A stretch of DNA of 6,582 nt from Eubacteriales bacterium. GTDB lineage: Bacteria; Bacillota; Clostridia; Lachnospirales; Lachnospiraceae. The stretch spans positions 1 through 6,582 of the forward strand of contig JAUNPT010000126.1 in assembly GCA_030536565.1 (NCBI GenBank). Direction: 5' to 3'. Position numbers and translations under genes: made by a program. The notes beneath the pieces were generated by a model. That model had not been told where the DNA came from. It did no database searches and saw only the letters and a program-made list of their open reading frames with translations. Positions 1 through 5,866 of the stretch are shown here, in pieces (within the stretch, counting starts at the first letter, position 1; each line of letters begins with the position of its first letter).

Positions 1-2491
1 GGAAGGTTCAAAGAAGCGTTTCATAATCCCGGTTTATCAGCGTAACTATGACTGGAAGACTGAGAATTGTAAACAGCTTTATGATGACCTTATTAAGGTG
101 ATAACAAATAAAAGAAGAAGTCATTTCTTTGGAAGCTTGGTTTCTGTTTATGAACCATCAGGAAGAAATACGGAATTTCTTGTAATCGATGGCCAGCAGC
201 GATTGACTACTGTTTCATTGCTGTTTTTAGCAATGTATAATCTTATTGATGCTGGTGTAATAGTTCCTAATGATGCATCTTTGGGTAAGCAGATTTACGA
301 GGATTTCTTGGTAGATAAATATCAGCCAGAGGAGACCCGTATTAAGCTAAAGCCTGTAAAGAATGACCAGAAAGCATTCGGAAAGTTGTTTAGTAGTGTT
401 GATGAACACATTAGGGAGTCAAATCTTACTACGAACTACAATTATTTCTATGAAAGAATTCAGAAACAGGAAATAACGATTGATGAATTGTTTGATGCAA
501 TCTGTAGTTTGGAGATTATTAATATTACGCTTAATAATGAGGATAACCCACAGTTAATATTTGAAAGCCTGAACTCTACTGGTCTTGACCTGAGTGAAGG
601 TGATAAAATCAGAAACTTTATCTTGATGGGGCTTCCTTCAAAAGAACAAGATGAATACTATGATAAATACTGGAACCGAATTGAAGAGTGCACCAAGTAT
701 GACGTCAGCTCCTTTGTGAGGGATTATTTGAGTGTCAAGCAGATGGCAATACCATCACAGAAGAAGATTTATATTAGTTTTAAGGAGTATGTCGAGCAGC
801 AATCGATTGAAGCAGAAGAACTCTTGAAAGAGCTGCTTGCATATGCTAAACGCTATGAAATCTTGCTTTGTGGTGGCACAAAGAATAAGGTATTAGATTC
901 ATGTATCTACAGATTAAATAGATTGGAGACAACGGTAACCAGACCATTCTTCCTTGAAGTATTAAGGCTTTATGATGAGGAGAAATTGGATATGTCTCAG
1001 GTTGCAGATACATTCCTGATTACAGAAAATTATCTATTCAGACGAACAGTCTGTGATTTGCCAACAAACGCGTTGAATAAGATATTCCTTCTGCTCCATA
1101 GAGAAATCATCAGATATGAAGGTAATGATGTAGACTATGTTGAGAAATTCAAGTATGCACTGTTATCAAAGAAGGAAAAGGCACGCTTCCCGGACGACGA
1201 AGAATTCTCTGCTGGATTTACCGATAGACAGGTTTACCAGATGAATAGCAAAAATAAGATTTATATCTTAGAACGTCTGGAAAATTTCTCGACCGCAGAA
1301 GATAAGGATGTATATGGTCATTGTGATGATGGCATTTATTCCATCGAACATATTATGCCTCAACATTTGACGCCAGCATGGGTTAAGTCTCTCGGTGATG
1401 ATTATGAACAGATACATGAAACTTGGCTCCATAGAATTGCAAACTTGACCTTGACTGCTTATAACTCAAAATATAGTAATAGTACATTCGAAGAAAAGAA
1501 GTCTATGAAAAATGGATTTGAAGACAGCGGTATTCGAATGAATACTTATATTGCCAAGAAAGATAAATGGACTCTGGCTGAACTGGAAGAACGTAATCAG
1601 TATTTGATGGGGCGTGCGCTCGAAATCTGGGCTGCACCGACGACAGCATTTAAGCCAGTAGAAAAGCAGTTGGATTCATATACTCTTGACGATGACACTT
1701 CATTGAGTGGAAGACAAATTGCACGTTTCAGTTATAAGAATACAGAACAGCCAGTTTCAAGCTGGGTAGAAATGTTCCAGAAAGTATTACAAATTCTTTA
1801 TGCTGAAGACAAGAGCGTGATTACAAAACTTGCTGCTTCTACAGAGGATAATGTGGCGTTACATTTTAGCATGAAGGAATCTGATTTTACAAAGAGTGTT
1901 GAAATCGGAGATGGTATTTTTGTGTGGACTAATACAAGCACACAGAGCAAGCTGTCTGTATTGAACAGAGTATTTAAATTATATGATACAGACCCTTCGG
2001 ATTTAGTTTTTTACCTACGCGATGAAAATGAAAGTGTTGAGAATGAGGCTGGAACACGATATGAGCTTCGAAGAAGGTATTGGGCATATGCTTTAGAACC
2101 TATTAAGGAAGCTCATGGAGAAGGCGGCTCATTCTGCAATGTAAATCCATCAAAGGAAAACTGGATTAATGGTTTCTTTGGAGTAAGCGGATTTAACATT
2201 AGTTGTATTGCAAACTTTGATTCTGCAAGGGTAGACTTGTACTTGGGAAAAGCTAAGAAAGAAGAAAATAAAAAAGCTTTTGATATGCTGATGTCCCATA
2301 AGGATGATATTGAGAAATCTTTAGGGGTATCCCTTATTTGGAGTCGCGGTGATGATATCAAGTCATCAAAGATTTCATATCAGCTAAATGGTGTAAGCAT
2401 AGAAAATGAAACTGACTGGTTGCAGATGGCAAGGTTCCATGCGGAATGGAGCAAGAAATTCTATGATGTCATAGTGCCATATCTGGGATAA
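1..2491 (+). CDS. GmrSD-like DUF262-DUF1524-DUF4268 restriction endonuclease (5' partial)
   Basis: The reading frame is open from base 2 (first whole codon) to the TAA at 2489-2491. The GTG at 98 is internal, because the family hallmark IIPVYQRNYDW is encoded before it at 23-55. The true start lies upstream and about 15-20 codons are missing. Visible length is 829 residues. Domains in order: DUF262, with DGQQRLTT at 188-211 and NPQLIFESLNSTGLDLSEGD around 545-604; a helical middle; DUF1524 His-Me finger nuclease, with IEHIMPQ at 1343-1363 and HRIANLTL..YNSKYSNSTFEEKK at 1430-1501; then about 275 residues ending in a DUF4268-like domain (RRRYWAYALEPIKE, FDMLMSHKDDIEKSLG..LIW, final DW..A.FH.EW). 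In characterised relatives (GmrSD, BrxU, SspE) DUF262 binds and hydrolyses nucleotide and DUF1524 cuts DNA, mostly modified phage DNA. Both sets of key residues are intact, so the protein is probably active. Its target is unknown. No partner gene is visible, though one may lie upstream. Confidence 0.93.
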   Translation, partial: EGSKKRFIIPVYQRNYDWKTENCKQLYDDLIKVITNKRRSHFFGSLVSVYEPSGRNTEFLVIDGQQRLTTVSLLFLAMYNLIDAGVIVPNDASLGKQIYEDFLVDKYQPEETRIKLKPVKNDQKAFGKLFSSVDEHIRESNLTTNYNYFYERIQKQEITIDELFDAICSLEIINITLNNEDNPQLIFESLNSTGLDLSEGDKIRNFILMGLPSKEQDEYYDKYWNRIEECTKYDVSSFVRDYLSVKQMAIPSQKKIYISFKEYVEQQSIEAEELLKELLAYAKRYEILLCGGTKNKVLDSCIYRLNRLETTVTRPFFLEVLRLYDEEKLDMSQVADTFLITENYLFRRTVCDLPTNALNKIFLLLHREIIRYEGNDVDYVEKFKYALLSKKEKARFPDDEEFSAGFTDRQVYQMNSKNKIYILERLENFSTAEDKDVYGHCDDGIYSIEHIMPQHLTPAWVKSLGDDYEQIHETWLHRIANLTLTAYNSKYSNSTFEEKKSMKNGFEDSGIRMNTYIAKKDKWTLAELEERNQYLMGRALEIWAAPTTAFKPVEKQLDSYTLDDDTSLSGRQIARFSYKNTEQPVSSWVEMFQKVLQILYAEDKSVITKLAASTEDNVALHFSMKESDFTKSVEIGDGIFVWTNTSTQSKLSVLNRVFKLYDTDPSDLVFYLRDENESVENEAGTRYELRRRYWAYALEPIKEAHGEGGSFCNVNPSKENWINGFFGVSGFNISCIANFDSARVDLYLGKAKKEENKKAFDMLMSHKDDIEKSLGVSLIWSRGDDIKSSKISYQLNGVSIENETDWLQMARFHAEWSKKFYDVIVPYLG

Positions 2492-2497
2492 CGTTAG

Positions 2498-2603
2498 GTC
2501 GAGACGGTGAAATCTGGCAACTCAACCTCGTGGAGTGTATTGGCCCATCAGGAGTCAGCGCAGCTTCACTATGTGGATATAAGTTGCCTTTTACCGTCTC
2601 AAC
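2498..2603 (+). other. 19-bp bulged stem-loop (stem A) opening the structured region
   Basis: The left arm GAGACGGTGAAA (2501-2512) pairs with TTTTACCGTCTC (2589-2600), with one G-U. After the 3-nt bulge 2513-2515, GGCAACT (2516-2522) pairs perfectly with AGTTGCC (2582-2588). The helix begins only 9 nt after the nuclease stop codon. It encloses a 59-nt apical region that may form a further short helix (2534-2537 with 2567-2570). There is no T-tract after it, so it is not an ordinary terminator for the nuclease gene. Confidence 0.7.
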
Positions 2604-2847
2604 TGTGGAGACAGTAGTAAACTACAGCTACAGAAAAATGCCTGCATTATATAGTAGCAAAGGGCAGGTGTCGACTGTTTCCCGAATACTTCAATAGTTA
2701 AGACCTCGGTTTTACTGTTGAAATAATGAGATGAGAATTAGGGCTTTCGGAGAGCGTGGACTTGTTTCCAAATTGATATGATATGTTTCCGAGAACAGGA
2801 ACCCTATCTGACATCAATTAGCAGGTATCGTGCCATGTTGAGACGGT
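2498..2847 (+). repeat. Direct repeat GTYGAGACGGT (2498-2508 and 2837-2847) with an internal inverted copy
   Basis: GTCGAGACGGT at 2498-2508 and GTTGAGACGGT at 2837-2847 differ at one of 11 bases and lie 339 nt apart. ACCGTCTCAAC at 2593-2603 is the exact complement of the second copy and pairs with the first copy except for one C/A mismatch. The three copies can thus support two exclusive helices, or they may mark the ends of an inserted segment. The meaning is not established. Confidence 0.6.
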
Positions 2848-2928
2848 TTGCCTTCTGTCCCGAAAACCGCAATAAATCAAAGGTTTCTCCATGCAATCAG
2901 TTTTATTGACACAATGGAAAGCAATTAT

Positions 2929-2987
2929 AAATCACATTTCCGCTATAATGGTGTTCAAGCCCATATATAGCGGAAATGTGATTTTTT
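2929..2987 (+). terminator. Strong intrinsic terminator, possibly bidirectional
   Basis: Bases 2929-2947 pair perfectly with 2966-2984 (19 bp). After one bulged A (2965), 2948-2951 pair with 2961-2964, leaving a 9-nt loop. The last pairs merge into a run of six Ts (2982-2987), as in a rho-independent terminator read on the plus strand. On the minus strand the hairpin is followed by TTTATAATT, a weaker tract, so it may also stop transcription coming from the DUF2935 gene, whose stop codon is about 40 nt away. The stem is unusually long for a terminator. Convergent genes on both sides fit a shared terminator. Confidence 0.85.
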
Positions 2988-3022
2988 GTATAAAAAACAC
3001 CGCGCACAGTTTCTCTATTCTT

Positions 3023-3928
3023 TTAATTTGTAGAACTGCATTTTAATATTCGGATAAAATGGTTTGCTTCACGTAGAACATGGTCTGCCAGAAGCGGAAG
3101 AATAAGTGATGATATTTCATTGCACAGAATGCCTTTGGTGCCGGCTGCTTTGAATTTTTGCAGCTGTATTGTTGTATCAAATGTCTTATAGCTCAGTACG
3201 TCTGATACTAGGCGGTCTTTTAAATCAGCTTCTCTAAGCAGACGTTTATATGTCTTTGCAAAACCGTCTGCTGTGCGAATTAATTCCTCCTCGCCAGGGT
3301 CTAACAGTCCACGAATAAACAGGGCATGTTCCATCATGATCTGATTCCAGAAGGCCTCGGAATTTTTAATATCTGAGTGTAAACTGCATTTGCCCTGCAT
3401 AAGGTTTGAAATAGTGTCTCTGTATAATCGGGCCTCACGCAGAATGTGTTCAATTAACAATGGGTAGTTAAAGGTGAAGAGCCTGCTGCCGTTTACCTCC
3501 TGTAGGATATTTTCTTTAAATGAAATCAGCTCATTTAAAAAAGTAATAGATTTAATGTTGATTTGACGTACAGATTGAAAAAGTTCTTTGTTAACACAGA
3601 AGCTTACGTCAGGCTTTAAGTTCATTTCAGCAGCAGAAATATCAATGTTTATATCAGCTCCGCTTAAGGCAGCGGTCTTTTTTTCTGCGGCAATTGTAAA
3701 TTCGGTCACTAATTCGTTAGATTCTATTATTTCATTGCCAATACGTCCATTAGATAATGTAACCACGTCTGAAAGCAGATTTTCAAATTTTGTGCGAAGA
3801 CAGTCGGCCTTTTCAATCCATTTTTTATCCTTGCAGGTAAATCCAGCCTGTAAAAATAAGGCATGTTCCTTCATGATTCTTGCAAAAAACAGATGTGTTT
3901 CTATAGATAGTAATACATAATTATGCAT
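3023..3928 (-). CDS. DUF2935 protein with two ferritin-like helical repeats
   Basis: From the ATG at 3928 this is a 301-residue, largely helical protein. It is built from two similar halves, each starting with a Glu-His pair and ending with another acidic-His helix: IMKEHALFLQAG (EH 21-22) and LLIEHILREARLY (EH 160-161, E166), then IMMEHALFIRGLLDPGEEEL (EH 200-201) and LADHVLREANHFIRIL (DH 282-283, E287, H290). This matches the DUF2935 family, whose members form paired four-helix bundles with metal-binding Glu/His. The physiological role is unknown. There is no signal peptide or membrane segment, so it is probably cytoplasmic. I chose ATG 3928 because CGGAG (3943-3939) lies 10 nt upstream and the family N-terminus starts near here. 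The longer frame would start at a TTG at 3991 that has no ribosome binding site and overlaps the likely promoter. It is transcribed alone, divergently from the acyltransferase operon. Confidence 0.88.
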   Translation of the reverse strand: MHNYVLLSIETHLFFARIMKEHALFLQAGFTCKDKKWIEKADCLRTKFENLLSDVVTLSNGRIGNEIIESNELVTEFTIAAEKKTAALSGADINIDISAAEMNLKPDVSFCVNKELFQSVRQINIKSITFLNELISFKENILQEVNGSRLFTFNYPLLIEHILREARLYRDTISNLMQGKCSLHSDIKNSEAFWNQIMMEHALFIRGLLDPGEEELIRTADGFAKTYKRLLREADLKDRLVSDVLSYKTFDTTIQLQKFKAAGTKGILCNEISSLILPLLADHVLREANHFIRILKCSSTN

Positions 3929-3963
3929 GTATAGCAGACTCCGTAATAATAAACATTTATTAT

Positions 3964-3991
3964 AATATATGCAGTTATCTGCAGAATGCAA
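3964..3991 (-). promoter_or_regulatory. Possible promoter of the DUF2935 gene
   Basis: On the minus strand, TTGCAT (3991-3986) and TATATT (3969-3964) are 16 nt apart. That puts a start near 3957, about 29 nt before the ATG and just ahead of its CGGAG ribosome binding site. The -35 match is weak (3 of 6). An alternative -10, TATAAT at 3964-3959, has no good -35. The spacer contains the palindrome TCTGCAGA (3978-3985). Confidence 0.35.
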
Positions 3992-4007
3992 ATAAAATGA
4001 TTAAAAT

Positions 4008-4070
4008 GCAGAACAAGTATTTGGATTGGTACTGTATGTGTGTTATAATAAATAACGCAGAATAAGTATT
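4008..4070 (+). repeat. Pair of 14-bp direct repeats GCAGAAYAAGTATT flanking the promoter, possible operator
   Basis: GCAGAACAAGTATT (4008-4021) and GCAGAATAAGTATT (4057-4070) match at 13 of 14 positions, spaced 49 bp start to start. The first abuts the -35 box and the second begins at the predicted transcription start. A shorter related GCAGAA occurs at 3981-3986. This placement suits binding of a regulator, but the region is AT-rich and no regulator is known. Confidence 0.4.
4021..4049 (+). promoter_or_regulatory. Sigma-A-type promoter of the DUF2156/GNAT-xth operon
   Basis: TTGGAT (4021-4026) and a perfect TATAAT (4044-4049) are separated by exactly 17 nt, with a TG one base before the -10 (4041-4042, extended -10). 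The expected start is near 4056, giving a leader of about 80 nt to the ATG at 4137. The leader has no obvious terminator or riboswitch fold. The ribosome binding site is AAAGG at 4121-4125, 11 nt before the ATG. Confidence 0.7.
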
Positions 4071-4136
4071 AAATCTGCATTTGGCGTACAAGCTATAAAT
4101 ATAGAAAAATAATTATATAAAAAGGTAGTATTAACT

Positions 4137-5852
4137 ATGGATTTTAAGAAGTTATCCCTATCTGACAGGGAATGGTTAAGTAAAGCATTTAAAGAAGATG
4201 ATGGCAATGCATGTGAATTTACATTTGCTAACAATTTTATGTGGAGAAATGTATATGATGTTATGGCAGCAAAATCTCATGGCTGTGGTGTTCTTATGTA
4301 TAATAGCGATGGCGGGAAGGCTTTTTCATTTCCTATTGGTAATGGAGATAAGAGGGCTGTAATTAGTGAGCTGTTAACTATGTGCGAAGAAAATAATATG
4401 GTGCTTCGCATGAGCCCTCTGCTGGATAGGGACAGACAGCTGCTTAACGAATGGTTCCCGGGAATGTTTGCAGTTAAAGAGGAAAGGAATAACTGGGATT
4501 ATGTATATACAACTGAGAAGCTTACAAAGCTTTCAGGTAAGAAACTTCAGGCAAAGCGCAATCATATTGCAAGATTTAAGGATATTGATGACTGGAGTTA
4601 TGAAAGAATTACGCCAGATAATAAAGAAGAATGCCGTAAAATGTCTTTCGAATGGATGAACTCAAATGAAGGACGCTGGAATGATGGTATGGAGGCAGAA
4701 CTGAATGTACTTCATGAAGCCCTTGATAATTTTACTGAGTTGGGTTTGGTTGGAGGCCTTATAAGGAGAGAGGGCAGGATTGTTGCATTTTGTATTGGGG
4801 AACCGCTTAATTCAGATACATTTGTAGTCCATTTTGAAAAAGCTATGGCAGATATTCAGGGGGCTTATCCGATTATAAACCAACAGTTCGCAGAGCATGA
4901 GTGCCAGCAGTTTACTTATATTAATCGCGAGGAAGACACTGGAGCACCAGGGCTTCGTAAGGCAAAGATGTCCTACAGGCCTGATATGTTTGTAAAGAAG
5001 ATGTCTGCTATAAGAAGCGACATTGTTTTATTAGACCCGGAAAAAGACAGAGAAGGAATTATTGAAATTTGGCAGAAGTCTTTTGGAGATGATGAAAAAC
5101 TAATCAATTATTATGTGGATAACAGAATGACTAACCAGAATATGCTTGGAATATATATGGCTGGAAAACTGGCAGCAATTGGAAGCTTTCTTCCTGCAGA
5201 ATATTGTTTTAAGAAAAGTGAATCTGATAAAAGCAATGTGCCTGTAAGATATGTATATGCTTTGGCTACACTGCCTGAATTTAGAGGGCAGAAACTTGCT
5301 GTAAAAATCTTGGATTTTGCAAAAAAATTATGGAGAGAGCCGCTTGTGCTTTGTCCTGCAGAGCTTTCATTAGCTGCTTATTATGAGCGTTTGGGCTTTA
5401 AATGGGCATTTGCAGGGGAAGAATTCCAAATCAGCATGGATAATGAAAATATTATGGCTGATTTAGAGGAGCTTTCAATTACAGCAATAACAGCCAGAGA
5501 GTATAAGCAGCTAAGAGATGAAGCATTTTCAGATGAGGATTTTATATGCTGGGACGAAGATGCGGTTTCATATGCAATTGATATGAATAAATTCCTTGGA
5601 GGTAAAACAGTTAAAGTTAATTATCAGAAAACATTTGCTGGTACGGTAATGTATTATCTGGACAATAATAGTCTTGTTATTACTGAAATAAATATGCAGC
5701 AGGCTGTTAAGGAAAAGGTTATAAGATATTTAGTACAGGAAAATTCAGTTTCAAAGGCTTTATATAATAATCTTGGAGGAATGATTTATACGGAAAATAA
5801 AGAAATGGATAAGCTTGGTAATGAAGGTTATTTAGGTCTTACATTAGGATAG
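4137..5852 (+). CDS. DUF2156 (COG4866-like) and GNAT acyltransferase fusion protein
   Basis: This is a 571-residue soluble protein in three parts. Residues 1-290 match the COG4866/DUF2156 family: FKKLSLSDREWL at the start, NNWDYVYTTEKLTKLSGKKL and KRNHIARF (119-147), VVHFEKAMADIQGAYPIINQ (230-249), and NREEDTGAPGLRKAKMSYRP (263-282). The fold is shared with the C-terminal domain of phosphatidylglycerol lysyltransferase MprF and is GNAT-like. Residues about 293-430 form a GNAT acetyltransferase domain, with the acetyl-CoA loop signature ATLPEFRGQKLA (377-388) and AAYYERLGFKWA (413-424). Residues about 440-571 are an extra C-terminal part that I do not recognise with certainty; Eis-like acetyltransferases also carry an extra C-terminal domain. 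The substrate is unknown. COG4866 proteins usually stand alone at about 300 residues, so this is a fusion. The start at ATG 4137 is supported by AAAGG upstream and by the family N-terminus. It is the first gene of an operon with xth. Confidence 0.88.
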   Translation: MDFKKLSLSDREWLSKAFKEDDGNACEFTFANNFMWRNVYDVMAAKSHGCGVLMYNSDGGKAFSFPIGNGDKRAVISELLTMCEENNMVLRMSPLLDRDRQLLNEWFPGMFAVKEERNNWDYVYTTEKLTKLSGKKLQAKRNHIARFKDIDDWSYERITPDNKEECRKMSFEWMNSNEGRWNDGMEAELNVLHEALDNFTELGLVGGLIRREGRIVAFCIGEPLNSDTFVVHFEKAMADIQGAYPIINQQFAEHECQQFTYINREEDTGAPGLRKAKMSYRPDMFVKKMSAIRSDIVLLDPEKDREGIIEIWQKSFGDDEKLINYYVDNRMTNQNMLGIYMAGKLAAIGSFLPAEYCFKKSESDKSNVPVRYVYALATLPEFRGQKLAVKILDFAKKLWREPLVLCPAELSLAAYYERLGFKWAFAGEEFQISMDNENIMADLEELSITAITAREYKQLRDEAFSDEDFICWDEDAVSYAIDMNKFLGGKTVKVNYQKTFAGTVMYYLDNNSLVITEINMQQAVKEKVIRYLVQENSVSKALYNNLGGMIYTENKEMDKLGNEGYLGLTLG

Positions 5853-5866
5853 GATTGGAGTTTAAT

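Larger units (their letters stand above)
2498..2869 (+). ncRNA. Candidate structured non-coding RNA downstream of the GmrSD-like gene, family unrecognised
   Basis: No convincing protein gene is present on either strand here, but the stretch is rich in helices. Stem A: 2501-2512 with 2589-2600 (12 bp), stacked through a 3-nt bulge on 2516-2522 with 2582-2588 (7 bp). B: 2602-2606 with 2611-2615. C: 2641-2645 with 2664-2668. D: 2690-2698 with 2714-2722 (9 bp). E: 2739-2743 with 2802-2806, continued by 2745-2747 with 2799-2801 and 2748-2753 with 2786-2791. F: 2844-2849 with 2864-2869. In A, D and E the imperfect pairs (2509/2592, 2695/2717, 2752/2787, 2747/2799) are G-U in plus-strand RNA and would be A-C in minus-strand RNA, which argues for a functional plus-strand transcript. 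I see no clear promoter of its own. It may be the 3' part of the nuclease mRNA, ending at the 2929-2984 terminator. I do not recognise a riboswitch, RNase P, tmRNA, 6S, group I/II intron or retron. Helices were found by eye, without energy calculation. Confidence 0.5.

Noticed and set aside
98..100. GTG as start of the nuclease gene
   Set aside because: The conserved DUF262 motif IIPVYQRNYDW is encoded in the same open frame before it, so the start is upstream of the window.
2113..2361. Minus-strand frame of 82 codons
   Set aside because: Lies entirely inside the nuclease gene, whose domain match is clear; a shadow frame.
2638..2697. Short plus-strand frame of 19 codons (MPALYSSKG...) in the structured region
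   Set aside because: There is no ribosome binding site before the ATG, the frame is very short, and it overlaps helices C and D. More likely chance.
2498..2847. CRISPR array
   Set aside because: Only two direct copies of an 11-bp motif, 339 nt apart, with no regular spacing and no cas genes.
2906..2949. Promoter from TTGACA (2906-2911) with TATAAT (2944-2949)
   Set aside because: Spacing is 32 nt, far from 17, and the TATAAT lies inside the terminator stem. The nearer -10-like TATAAA (2925-2930 region) has a spacing of only about 14 nt.
2492..2990. Retron, group II intron, group I intron or transposon-encoded guide RNA
   Set aside because: No reverse transcriptase, TnpB/IscB or transposase gene is in the window. 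I see no group II domain V or GTGYG start and no group I core. The hairpin at 2929-2984 is better explained as a terminator.
3588..3920. Plus-strand frame of 110 codons
   Set aside because: Antisense to the DUF2935 gene with no family resemblance or ribosome binding site; a shadow frame.
3929..3991. Longer DUF2935 protein starting at TTG 3991
   Set aside because: No ribosome binding site, the extra 21 residues do not resemble the family, and they overlap the likely promoter. ATG 3928 has CGGAG upstream.
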